From Apiospora phragmitis (Eukaryota > Ascomycota > Sordariomycetes > Amphisphaeriales > Apiosporaceae), in NCBI GenBank assembly GCA_038363925.1, contig JAQQWL010000006.1, positions 3,018,501 to 3,082,500 of the forward strand: a stretch of DNA of 64,000 nt. The letters are read 5' to 3'. Both the position numbers and the translations under genes were made by a program. The notes below the pieces were generated by a model. That model did no database searches, was not told the origin of the DNA, and worked only from the letters and a program-made list of their open reading frames with translations. Position 1 is the stretch's first letter. Each line of letters opens with the position of its first letter. Below, one piece after another: positions 1 to 10,466 of the stretch.

Positions 1-255
1 CCTCAGCTTCCTACTTCCTTGCTTTCCATCAACCCTCCACACCAACATCCGTCTAGTCCAGACTCGGCTTTCTAAACTTGTTTTCTCTTCATCAACCGTC
101 CACACCAAGATACACATGTAACCCTATCAATTGCAACGCTGTACAGTCATCACCTTTCCCGTAAGTCACCACCACAAGAAACTGTCTGTACAGTATTACA
201 GCGCCAACCGCGCTATCTCCAACTTTTCGCTGGGTATTTTGGTTTACAGCCCAGT

Positions 256-1797
256 ATGGCATTGATCTCAAAACTCCCAGTTGAGCTCGTGATCGAAATC
301 GTCAACGAGGTCATCGAGTCTAGAGTCTCACTTATTGAGAATGAACCCGTCATCGTCAACGTCGCCGACCTTCGATCTCTGTCGCTTGCCTGTCGCAACT
401 TCCGGGGTGTTGTCAAGGAGCTTCTCTTTCGCTGGAACAAGAAACATGGCCATTCGAGCGCTTTTGTGTGGGCTATAAAGAATGGAAGAATCGACACTTT
501 GGAGGATTGCCGCGCATTCGGTCTTGATCCCCTGAGCCCTGGCTCGCATCATCACGACCAATGGCTGGAACCCCCCAGTGACGAACCCCCTCTCTGCTGC
601 CAGACACCCATCGGTTTGGCTATCAGGCACCGGAAATTCGCCGTTGTCAAGTAGTTCCTGGAAATGGGAGTGTCGTCGGCTAATCAGGACTGTTCGGCTG
701 CCGACTTGACTTGGACCTATTGGAAAGAAGAAACAGTGCCCCAATGGAGTGCCCTCCAGTATGCTTTGAGCCACAAATCAAATTCCATTGCCGCGCTCCT
801 CACCCAGAAGGGTGAAGGCCTGGCATTCGCCGACGACACCAAGAGCCCCAATCCTAAGCAGCAGCACGCTATCCATATCGCAGCTGAAAACGGGCTGATC
901 GATGTCATCAACATGTTGGTACATGAACATCACGTGGACATCAACACTACCGATACCAATGGCGAGACAGCTCTCCATTATGCCACCAGCACACTTGAGA
1001 ACAAGAAGACACTCTTGTTCCTCATCGGCCTCGGCGCCAAATTGAACCAGGCGGCGGCTGGTGGGATCACTCCTTTAGTGAAGGCTATGGATTCCAGCTG
1101 CTTTATCAACGCCTTTCAGCTGATCAAAGCCGGAGCTGAGGTCAAGATTCCCGGCCCTCCTGCGCCCTATCTGGCGTCCCCTGTCGAAGCTTGCCTCGCG
1201 AACTACCCGTCTGATTGTTCCACGGAGAGGAAAAACGATTTCCTGCAAGCCCGTCTCTTGGAGGTCCTGCTTAAAAAGGGGGCCTCGGTCCACGGCGGAT
1301 ACCCGGGAGAACCACTGCCAACCATGACTGCTGATGGATACTCGGGAGAGCCGCTGCCGATCATGACTGCCATGCGCGTCTTCCAAGGGCAGGCTGTCCA
1401 GGTCCTCCTGCGGCATGGCGCGCAGTTCCCTCCAATCGGAGAGCACCCGAGCATCGCCGCCTACGTCTTGGACGCTGCCTACGACGACATATTTGAATTC
1501 CTGCCGAGAATGCAGATTTTGTTCGACTGCGGCGTCTCGAGAATGGACGATCCTTTCGATAAGGACCACACGATTCTGCAGGTGCTGGCGAGCATGGCTA
1601 GAGAATGTCCAGGTTGCTTGACAGGCGTCCTGGAGAGCGGTTGACGCCTCGTAGCCCCTGAGCACGTGTATTGTGTTCTCCATGAGTGCATCCGCGGTGG
1701 CAATTATAAAGCAGTCGAGTTCTTTGCCGGAATCGATCTCGGATGTTATTGGGGCGGCGATAGTGGATGGGAGTTGATATTCGGGCCTATAAATTAA
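256..1797 (+). pseudogene. F-box/ankyrin-repeat protein with two in-frame stop codons
   Basis: A single reading frame runs from the ATG at 256 to TAA at 1795-1797 (514 codons), interrupted by TAG at 652-654 and TGA at 1642-1644; the frame is the same before and after each stop. The N-terminus has an F-box-like helix start (KLPVELVIEIV). From about residue 75 there are degenerate ankyrin repeats, for example HAIHIAAENGLIDVINMLV and GETALHYATS, and the stretch after the second stop (LHECIRGGNYKAVEFF) is again ankyrin-like. F-box/ankyrin proteins are usually SCF ubiquitin-ligase adaptors; that role is inferred. No intron can remove either stop. Either the gene is a pseudogene, the stops are sequence errors, or they are recoded (see findings). 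The family is highly expanded and fast-evolving in fungi, so decay is plausible. Confidence 0.75.
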
Positions 1798-2087
1798 CTC
1801 TGGACAAAATTAAGCGCCGGACGGAGCAGCGGTCGGAGGAGATCGAGCCAGCGGACGGAACCATTTATATGACGGTTGCACCATGAGTCGATTGCAACAT
1901 GGGACGTAGCACCATGGCCGGTGCCTACTTATGCATAGCGTGTACTAGTATATAGACCACAGCAAAGTTCACCAATATACTGAGTCTACTAATCCATGCG
2001 ACTAATTACCATAATGACGTCTGGTATTGTTAAGGTAGTTTCCATGTGACCCCTACTTGACTACTCTAATACTCAGGCACCTATATT

Positions 2088-3554
2088 CTAGTCTCGAACT
2101 GGCAGAATGACCTCGATCAGAAGAACTTCATTCCCGTCGCCTTTGTTATAGATACCTGTGACTTCCAAGCCGCAGCTCTCAATGAACGCAATTCACGCTC
2201 GGTGCGCTCGCGAGACGAGAGCTGGTTCATCATGAATAGGTCCATTGACACGTGCTGCCATGCAGCATGCTGATCGGAAACAACCTAATAGTGAACTACG
2301 TTAATCCTGGGTCCTGGTTTCTTTCCCTCATGCCCTCTAATCATAGGGAAAGACAGAAGGAGAGGGGTTATAGCTGTGAAGTAGAAGAAACTACATACAC
2401 AATCGCTTATGAGGATTCTGGAATACCCGGGCTCCATAGCGTCCTTCAGCTGGGTCAGAATCTTGCGGCATTGCTCGTCCGGCCAGTCGTGCAGGACGGT
2501 GCGCATGAAGTAGGCGCGGGCGCCCTTGACGGGCTGCGGGGTGAAGAAATCGTGAGCCTGCAGCTCGATGCGGCCGTCGGCGCCGACACACTTCTCGGTC
2601 GCGGCGGTTATAACTTCGGGGAGCTCTTGCAGGACCAGCCGGCCCGTGCACTGTGGGACGGCGGTCCGGGAGTCCTGCAGGATCTGGCCTATACTGCTGC
2701 CGACGTCGACGAAGGCCGAAGCGTCCCCGTGGGGTTTCAGACCCTCGACAAGCCGCGACTGCGGCGGGTACATGTCCGTCCAGCTCGGGCGGTGCTGCCG
2801 CAGCGTGTGGATGTAGTTGTGGAAGGCCTCGAACACTTCCGGGTGCTCCGTAAGCCAGGCAAATGCTGGCTTCTGTTCATTTGCGTATTGGAACGGCCCG
2901 TCCAGGGCGATCTCAGGGTTCTGAAACTTGGTGTTCCTGAGATATTCTGGCAACTTGGCAAATGATGCCTGGTTTATTCAAAGCTGTAAGTATATGGTTT
3001 AGCAAGGATACAGGAGCAAGGTAAAAAAATGCTTTGAAGCCGTACTTGAAGATGATACCAAAGGCGTATTCCTTAGTCGCCAGCAAGTTGGTCATTCTAT
3101 TAGGCACGTAAAGGTCAGGGCCCTGTTCGTTTAGCATGCCCATGGATACACAAGCACAGCTGATACGCTTCACCAGCGTAGGGGAGGCTCCCGTTGCAGC
3201 AGCCAGATCCTCATTGGACTTGGGGCGGCTGCCGAGGACGGCTGTCTCGAAGATCTTCAGATCAACAGCGATGCGAGCAGCCACTGTTCGGGTCGGCTGC
3301 GCGAGATGGCGAGATTACATCAGTAAACCCTATCGTCAGTTAGAACTGATGGAATCATGGTGACCCCCTTACCAGTGCCCATATGTGCCACAGGAGAGAT
3401 TCCATCGGCGTTTCAGCTGCAAGCACGAGCTCTCGCGCACTTTCAACCAACTTCTCGCGCGCTGCTGGGTCATCGCTCATGACCTTTTCGCCGTCTTCAG
3501 GCACCTGCCTAGGGCTCGAGCGAGGTTCTCCTTCTCGGGTGTTGCGGCAGCCAT
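2088..3554 (-). CDS. SAM-dependent O-methyltransferase, four exons, two apparent frameshifts
   Basis: This is a fungal class I-like O-methyltransferase of the sterigmatocystin/plant OMT type, which methylates hydroxyl groups of small aromatic metabolites. Proposed exons are 3554-3373, 3296-3012, 2968-2399 and 2284-2088. The dimerisation/winged-helix part contains ARIAVDLKIFET and LPEYLRNTKFQNPE; the Rossmann part has the SAM loop VDVGSSIGQILQD and the catalytic-His motif MRTVLHDWPDEQCRKIL; the C-terminal exon has MMNQLSSRERTERE. Two one-base losses break the frame: near 3507 (after MAAATPEKENLARALG) and near 2191 (before FIESCGLEV). With both bases added back the spliced gene is 412 codons, normal for the family. 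If the first shift is real, translation could start at the in-frame ATG at 3480. The 43-nt second intron is short and the least certain junction. The gene is divergent from the cupin gene, which suggests a shared secondary-metabolism role. Confidence 0.8.
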
Positions 3555-4015
3555 GATGATGAAAAGAGGAGGCTCAGAGGTGCCAGAAGCTGAACTGATA
3601 TATTGAATGACAGGGTCCACTTACGACTTCTGGGGTCTGCTATGGCTATCCCGGGCAGGCTTGCGCCTTAAGCATACCCTTGGTTGAAGCACTACGTAGG
3701 ACGTGACGAGGTCATGCTGGTCACTTGGGGTTCCTACAATGAGTGGCATCAGAGTAAGTATTGTAGATGATTACCCAAGTCACCTGGGGGATAAAGAATG
3801 TTGTGCCCGCAACAATGAGTGAGGGGTAAACACATTTCGATATTCCTAGATGGACTTGGTGTCGCACCAATGCAACAGTGTGGGATTGGTGGAGGAGGTG
3901 GAAGGGGGTATCGGTATTCGCGAAGCGGACCGAACCCTGGGCTATATAAGAAGTAATGTTTTTCCTCTCTTTAAAACGGTCCACACTCCGAGCAGAAAAC
4001 CAGCCCAGATTAAGG
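3555..4015. promoter_or_regulatory. Shared promoter between O-methyltransferase and cupin genes
   Basis: The 461 bp between the two divergent start codons contain no credible gene. A TATA-like element, GCTATATAAG, lies at 3941-3950, about 65 bp upstream of the cupin ATG, and a CCAAT element in CACCAATGCAAC lies near 3867. The layout allows co-regulation of the two genes; that is inference. Confidence 0.5.
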
Positions 4016-4844
4016 ATGGATACGGCAAACTCAAGTCAGTTGATCACCGTGTAAGTCTTCCCGCGTCTACAGATGGCTCTTACTTCATTAAACTTTGCGC
4101 ATCCGATAGGTTTGACGGCGCACTTACTATCCGCGGTAAACCTCGCCCTGGGAGGGACTTCCCTTTCGAGGCGACATTCATTCTCGACCACCCTTCGTTC
4201 CGGCAGTTCCGGTCAGCGAAACCACCACGCCACCTGCACCCTTACCAGGAGGAATACGTACAGGTCCTCGAAGGCGCCTTGGTGCTCGAGATTGAAGGCC
4301 GTGAGCACGTCGTGCGTCCAGAGGACGGCGAGTTCACCATTGCCCCCTGGACGATCCACCGTCTCTACACGCCCCCCGCCGAGGCGGGCTCCGGGGCTGC
4401 TACCGCGGGGTCGAATGTAGTGCGGTTCATGGCGTCGGGTGAGGAAGCTCAAGAGGCGTTCAATATGGACCTATTGTTCTTCGAGAACTGGTACGGATAC
4501 CAGAACGAGGCAATACGCAACCGCAGGAGCATCGATCTCATCCAAGCCATGTGTGTAAGGCTGCCCCTTCCCCTCCCCTCCCCACCCCGCCTTCACGCTC
4601 TAGGTATGGAACAGAGACTAGAACATGTCAACAGACATTCGATGCTGGTGGCTCCTACCTGACACTGCCACCGTACTTCCCGTTCAGGAGGATTTTGTCC
4701 CGAGCTGCCGGGGTTGTGATTGGGAGGTGGCTAGGGGAGCTACTCGGTTATCGCCCTTTCCACAGGGAATGGTCAAGCGACTGGTCGTCAGCGAAAGCTA
4801 AGATGCAGCAGTCCGAGTTTTACAGAAAGGGGGGTAGTGAATAA
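4016..4844 (+). CDS. Cupin-domain protein, three exons
   Basis: Exons 4016-4050, 4110-4554 and 4635-4844 join in frame to 229 residues. The first exon encodes MDTANSSQLIT; exon 2 holds the cupin barrel with motif 1 HLHPYQEEYVQVLEG (His-X-His, Glu and Gly in the expected spacing) and motif 2 around PWTIHRLYTP, so a metal site is plausible. Exon 3 carries a C-terminal extension with a hydrophobic stretch (ILSRAAGVVIGRWLGELLGY) that may contact a membrane. Small cupins of this type often sit in fungal secondary-metabolite clusters, acting as isomerases, cyclases or dioxygenases; the substrate cannot be told from sequence. The start was chosen because it is the first ATG after the TATA-like element, and both introns have good GTAAG donors. 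Confidence 0.75.
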
Positions 4845-5322
4845 TGATACGGAATCATGTTGTGTAACAATGATAAGCAATATTGCAGCTATAATAACAT
4901 AAGAGGAGCGAATGAAAATGATTGTCTAACTGCATCGTAATGGAGAGTCCTCCAACTGGAAAAAAAGTTCTACAATACCCAATAAGCAGTGTGTGCCACT
5001 CTGATATCATCGCCGGGCCTACATAGTCCCAATGAAGGATCATTTACCAATTCGAGTAGTACACGAAAACATGCCATCTTAGGTTTAGGGTAGGGGATGG
5101 CGTTCAATACTAAGGGGATCGGATGTGTCAAATGAATGGGTTTCTACAATTCTTACCTGCGTATTTACCTTTTCTTTCACCCTAGTGAACTGATTGATCC
5201 TATGCCGCCACTTGATGGCATATCATATCCTCATCCACACACCCAGACCTAGCAAGGGGCTCGTACTAGTCGCCCTTGAGCAGCGACGCGGTGCTTTTCT
5301 TTAGCCTTGGTCAAGCTATTGC
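4845..5322. other. Intergenic, no gene seen
   Basis: About 480 bp between the 3' ends of the cupin gene and the acidic-repeat gene, which are convergent. I see no convincing ORF, RNA gene or repeat here. Confidence 0.6.
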
Positions 5323-6062
5323 TCAAGAAGGTCCTCGGGAGTGTCCTCGAGAATGAGAATGTTGAGCCTTATTCTCAATCTCTCGTAACAAACAATCATT
5401 ACACCGAAACGACTCTGTCTCCATGTCCTCTGTGGATGAGTCAGAAGAATAAACCTCTTCGGAAGAGTCAAGCTCTTCGAACGGGTCAGAGGGGTCTTCG
5501 AACGTGTCAGAGGGTCTTCGAACGCGTTAGAAGGGTCAGAAGGATCGACATCTTCGGAAGAATCATTTATGACAAAGTCAGGATCCTCGAAGGGGTTAAC
5601 CGCCTCGGACGGGCGGACTGCCTCACGAAATCTTGGGATGTCGGCTCTTACCCGCTCGGAGTCAAACCTATCGAACGAGTCTTCGGTTCCATCTTCCTCG
5701 GCCTTGTTCTTCATCTCCATAAGACGGCCATGCAACTCGGCAAGCTGCCCATCAATGGTAACGGCAAAAGCCTCAACCTCGCAGTCGTCTGGATCGATAT
5801 CCATAAATCCTTCGTAGAAGTTATTCAGGGAGAACCAGAGATTGTTAGAAATATGGCTGCATGACAGAACATCAGGGTTAATTCGGCCTCTGCGTAGGCC
5901 TTTGAGTATAAGAACGTGGAGACCAGAGTTCATCGCTTTAATTTCCGCGATAGTCTGCGCCGCGAACTCAGAAACCTGGCGAGGATCAAAGTCCGCAGCC
6001 CGGAGGGTGTTTAATCTGGCGATTGCTAGCTCGATCTGACGAACCCACACTAAGCTAGACAT
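5323..6062 (-). CDS. Hypothetical acidic Ser/Asp/Glu-rich repeat protein, one apparent frameshift
   Basis: I do not recognise this intronless gene. It starts MSSLVWVRQIELAIARLNTLRAA; residues 1-150 look helical and globular. From about residue 150 the protein is acidic with repeats of the form DPSD(P/T)FEDP. The frame breaks near 5511: a unit that elsewhere reads GACCCCTCTGAC (minus strand) reads GACCCTCTGAC, one C short. Upstream of this point the frame is acidic; downstream, the uncorrected frame turns basic (TRSKTPLTRSK) and ends at 5316, whereas the shifted frame stays acidic (PSDPFEELDSSEEVYSSDSS) and ends at 5323 after a short His/Arg/Ser tail, giving 246 residues. I therefore favour a missing base. 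A TATA-like TATATAAG on the minus strand lies about 110 bp upstream (near 6170-6178). The acidic repeats suggest a flexible binding tail, but no function is assigned. Confidence 0.6.
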
Positions 6063-7264
6063 CTTGAAGCAGGAGGCAAAAGTGATTGTTTGAAAAGAAT
6101 AGGTGTGGTGTGCATTGTTTGTGTATGTGTCTGGGGAAGATAGAGTTGAGTCGGCGGTCGCGACGCGGCTTATATACTAGACCTGAGCAATTGTGACGAA
6201 CAGGTCTACAAAGGCCTTGTTCAACTCGTCTGACCTTTTCAGGTCAATAAAACGTGTAATGCATTGTTCTTTTACGACTTGCTTTGCGTGAAGGGTTGTG
6301 GCGTTCTACAATTGCCATTGATCGGAAACAATAGCAGTGTGCAAGAGGCAGATCCCTTTGACAGCATTTGTCAAAAGGGGGCTATGGACGATCGAGAATT
6401 GCGAGCCAGGAAGTTTTCCTAGAGGTGATATGCCCACGTTTATTTGGCAACTCGCTCGACGTATATGCCTGCCTTAGGCTCAATGACGTTGCAAAGGTCC
6501 CATGTCAAAGACCCCAGCATTGGTGTCGACGTTTGCTTCGACTGGGCATTGACATTGTACCAATTATTAGTAGTCTGAAGGGTGTAGCCGTATGCAGGTA
6601 TGTTGCGTTCGTTATCTTGTTGAAATCCGGCGGTATTGTAAGCTGTGTGTGTGGTTGCTCCGTGGTGTATAAGTACTTGCCTACGCAGTCGACAGCAAGG
6701 GGCACATCCTACAAATTTGATGAGTGACGTTTACGCTGCCTTCGAGTAGGGTGACTAGGGATATTCGCGTCAATCATGTAATACTAGAGCTAAAGCCAGT
6801 TCAGGTGGTCATAATGCCCTGACGCGTTTAGCTGACCAGGTGAACGTGTTGCTGGGGAGCAACAGCCCTTTGACCTGGCGGGTCCTTTTGTTCAATTGTT
6901 GCCTCAGCTTTCAGACAGGAACCAGCCCAGCAACCCAACCAGCAGAGCTACTTATATCCTAATAACAGAAGATTTCTCAAAGCTGGCTCGTCCGGGGGGT
7001 CCAGCCTTAAGTGGCGGGTTCTACGTGCCATGGTCGACGGTGTCCTTCGGGTATAATTCCGAAAGCCTGTCCGTCGGTACTAATCGTGATCTTGCAAACT
7101 GTTCACACCCCCTGGCCCTGTCTTGGCCTCTATTTTTTTTATATGTTTAATACTGTGTAGACGTAGTTTGAACGGTGAAGGCATTGTGATGGTGCGCGGC
7201 GATGGGCGGAGGACATGGTGATAGCTTCATGGTGGTGTGGCACCCCTCCCCCCTTCCCTTTTCT

Positions 7265-7359
7265 TTTTGGTCATTTGGCGCAGTGGTATGAACAACGGTC
7301 CGTCAATTGCAACAAGTCCAATCTGCAATGGTTCAAATCTGGGTTTTGCAGCTCTTTTT
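7265..7359 (+). ncRNA. tRNA-like sequence with Pol III A and B boxes
   Basis: TGGCGCAGTGG at 7276-7286 matches the A-box consensus and GGTTCAAATCT at 7330-7340 matches the B-box consensus, with 43 nt between them; a T5 run at 7355-7359 could terminate Pol III. I could not fold a cloverleaf: the D stem, T stem and acceptor stem do not pair. It may be a tRNA-derived SINE fragment, a decayed tRNA, or chance. Confidence 0.25.
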
Positions 7360-7574
7360 AATCCACTTCCTTTGTATTGGTTACTCAGGCAATCAGTCAG
7401 CTTTTTGTCGTTGCCTGGCTGGCTCCCATATGACCAAATTCTGCCCCCACACCCTGTAAACCACGATTGCTGCCCCAGAAGCAATAAATATCAAACCACA
7501 TGTGATACTACCGGCACTGCCATCGCTGGTCATACGCTATACACGGATATATTTTTCAGGGGTAGTGGTTGTAG

Positions 7575-7610
7575 CTACAAGATAGGGGTAATCAAGGCCT
7601 TATCTTGTAG
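7575..7610. repeat. Inverted repeat, 10-bp perfect arms
   Basis: CTACAAGATA at 7575-7584 pairs with TATCTTGTAG at 7601-7610 across a 16-nt loop. It lies in the intergenic region upstream of the alpha-galactosidase. Role unknown. Confidence 0.55.
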
Positions 7611-7839
7611 GGTAAGGTGATCGAAGGCCTCGTACAAAAATCGATTCACCAGAATGGCGGCATGCTATGTTTATTCATGAAAACTTGGCCTTCTTTCCCA
7701 GAATCTATTAACCTTATTGACATGGCATCCGCTCTGGGCACTCGTCAACCTCACATGACGACGAGCCAGGCCCCGAACGCCCTGAATGCAACCCTGGGCG
7801 GGTCGGGTTTCTACAGGCCCGCTTGTAGTTACCCCAACG

Positions 7840-8067
7840 CTGGGGAGAGCCCACCCGACTTTGACCCTTGTCGATCGCCTCTTGTGGGGAATCCCTGCGC
7901 GCCTCCCCCGCAAAGCTGCTGCTGAACGTGTTGTAGATAGCTGATGAGAGGATGGATAAATTTTCCTTGTTGCTGAGGTGGGTTCCTTGGCCTCAACTGG
8001 AACGTCGTCTACGCCTAGAACTCGGTTCATCTCCCCAAGGGGGAGGAGTAAGTGGGATATAAAAAGG
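7840..8067 (+). promoter_or_regulatory. Alpha-galactosidase promoter: TATA box and CreA-like sites
   Basis: A strong TATA element, GATATAAAAAGG, lies at about 8056-8067, some 75-85 bp upstream of the ATG at 8142. Further upstream are SYGGRG matches, the consensus of the carbon-catabolite repressor CreA: CTGGGG at 7840-7845, GTGGGG at 7884-7889 and a reverse-strand GCGGGG near 7905. Glucose repression is expected for this enzyme class, but SYGGRG is short and common, so the sites are suggestive only. Confidence 0.45.
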
Positions 8068-8141
8068 GGAGCACACCTCCGCCGTTCATTTTCTAACTCA
8101 TACCAGTAGGAGGTAAATACTACTGGGTTCAACTCGCCGCC

Positions 8142-10004
8142 ATGTTTGTCTCCGTTGCCCTGTTTATGGGTTCCCTGGCCCTGGCCAAGAGCTTCCGCTA
8201 TCCTACACCGCCCATGGGCTGGAACTCGTATAACTATTATGCATGCGAGCCCACGGAGGAGATCATCCATCATAACGCTCAGGGCTTGATCGATACCGGC
8301 CTCGCCGCACTGGGCTACAAGATCGTAACAACTGACTGTGGCTGGAACGCCGAGGACCGCGACGGGCAGGGCCGTTTGCAGTGGAACACGACGCTGTTTC
8401 CCAGCGGCGGCAAGGCCCTGGGTGAATTTATTCACGGGCTAGGGCTTGACTTTGGACTATATAGCGGAGCCGGTTACAAGCAATGCGGAAGCGACGTTCT
8501 GCCCGCCAGTCTGGGTAAGATAACATAATCCTGAGGTGATAACTTTCTCGAGCGTGCCCCTTACTGACATGGTTGAGACAGGTTATGAGGAACAGGACGC
8601 CCAAGCATTCGAGGAATGGGGCGGCGATTCGCTCAAGTAAGCTTTGCGGGTGAATGGGTTTAATACCTGCGGAGAAGCTAAACTTGGTGCAAGGTACGAC
8701 AACTGTTATCCGATCAACGGCTCGACGATGGTGGACTACCACTCGGAGGAGGCGATAGCGCCAACTCGCTTTCAGAAGATGGCAAGCGTCCTCGAGTCTC
8801 TCGAAAGAAATATGGCCTACTTCGTGTGCCAATGGGGTGTTGGTTACGACGTTGGTGAATGGTGAGCAATGCACGATCTCCACCTTTGAAGATTGCTGAC
8901 ACGTATTGCCAGGGCCGGTGCCATTGGCAATACCTACCGGATGAGTAACGACATCTATAACGGCTGGCGGAGCATCTGGCGTATTACCAATGAGATAGTC
9001 CCATACTATAGGCACACCAAGCCCGGCGCTTTTGCGGATATGGATATGCTCATGTAAGTCACCTTACCCCTATCCGAAAAGAGACCAAAAACTGATGCAT
9101 GTGCAGAGTTGGTCTCCACGCGTTGTCCGCCGAGGAGGAGCGCTTCCACTTCAGCATGTGGGCCATCAACAAGTCCCCCCTGATGCTCGGGGGCCCCGTG
9201 GACCCAGACTTGGCCGGGCAGGCGTCCATCGACATCTTGTCGAACGCGGAGATCATCGCCATCAACCAGGACGCCCTCGGGAAGCAGGCGCAGCTCGTGC
9301 GCCGCTACACCGAGGAGGAGTGGGACCTCTGGGCCGGCGAGCTGTCCGACAACCGGAAAGTGGTCGCCATCGCCAACTGGCGCAACGACACGCAGACGGT
9401 CCAGGTCGACCTTGCGGCCGCCGGTGTGGCCTCGGCAGACTCCGTTCGCGACGTCTGGGCCGCCGAGGACCTGGGTCCCCTTGAGGGTGGTAGTGCTGCC
9501 CTGATGGCGGGCCTGGCCGGCCACGAGATGAAGGTCTGGGTCCTGTCGGACATCACCGAAGCCGCACCCCCCGCGTCGGGGGGCTACTACTCGGCGGCCA
9601 CCAACGCGACGACCGCCCTGGCCACGGTAGTGGACTGCGGCGAGGGCGAGTGCCTGCCAACGGGGCAGAAAGTCGGCGACATTGCTGCCGGCGCAACTGT
9701 GCGCTTCGACGGCGTCAGCGCGGCGAGCGGCGGCGCCAAGCTGCTGGGCGTGGACTTCGTCAACTACGAGACGGCGCTGGGGACTGCGTGGGACTTCGGG
9801 TCCAACACGCGCAACATGACCATCGGCGTCAATGGGGGCGCGGGCAAGAGGTGGGCGTTCCCGATCTCGGGCGGCGACTGGTACGAGACGGGGCGGTTGA
9901 TGGTCGAGGTTGATGGGTTTGTGGCGGGTGAGAACGAAGTTGTGTTTGCTGCTGTAGGCGATGCTTTTGCTCCCGATTTGGTCGGTTTTGAGCTCTACGA
10001 ATAG
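8142..10004 (+). CDS. Secreted GH27 alpha-galactosidase, five exons
   Basis: Exons 8142-8514, 8582-8636, 8694-8861, 8913-9053 and 9107-10004 join in frame to 544 residues; all junctions are GT-AG. Residues 1-15 (MFVSVALFMGSLALA) form a signal peptide. The GH27 barrel begins TPPMGWNSYNYYACEP and includes TTDCGWN, the nucleophile Asp in SLKYDNCYP (split across intron 2) and the acid/base Asp in RMSNDIYNGW. The barrel is followed by a beta domain and then a C-terminal module (about residues 430-544, with FVNYET, ITGVNGG-like strands and FELYE) that resembles a CBM35-type carbohydrate-binding domain. The enzyme would release terminal alpha-galactose from galactomannan or raffinose-family sugars outside the cell. 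This arrangement recalls the fungal alpha-galactosidase D group, but I cannot settle the subgroup. The frame is intact. Confidence 0.93.
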
Positions 10005-10466
10005 ACAACGGCATGATGGTATCATCAATATTGCAACCAGGCTAAAACATTACTTAAGTTAAGTAGTCTATGAAGCAGCCATCTCAGCTATTTGTGATAA
10101 TTCTAATTACTTCTCATTATCACTTACAACACATGCACAGTGAAGATGAATGAGAAGAACTGAAGCTGTACAAGACTCCAGGGCTTCATTGGGTCTCCTG
10201 AATTGCAGTAGTGAAAGCACTAAAGACCCTCTGTAAAAAGTTGCCTCTAGGCCGTTTCGCTGCATTGGCCTGCCCCACCGAACTTCTGCGTTCACTCCCC
10301 TAGCTCCAACCTCTAAAATCCTCAAGTTCTGAAATCTGGGAGCAACAGCCTTCCTCAGTACATTTTACCACCTTCTATCAGCAAAATACCCGCGGCAGTA
10401 TAACCCGAGGTGACAAATACCAGCACATAGTCAGTTAAGACTACTGCTCAAGTCACCATCGCCAAG
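10005..10466. other. Intergenic, promoter of the Prp4-like gene
   Basis: About 460 bp containing the 3' end of the galactosidase transcript and the promoter of the downstream gene. No ORF or RNA gene is supported. Confidence 0.6.

Larger units (their letters stand above)
6063..8141. other. Long intergenic region, promoters of two divergent genes
   Basis: About 2.1 kb without a credible protein gene. It holds the promoter of the acidic-repeat gene, a tRNA-like Pol III box pair (7276-7359), a 10-bp inverted repeat (7575-7610) and the alpha-galactosidase promoter. The open frames seen here are short and have no recognisable domain. Confidence 0.6.

Noticed and set aside
2252..2965. Plus-strand 237-residue frame over the methyltransferase
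   Set aside because: No domain; the minus strand carries clear methyltransferase motifs and splice sites.
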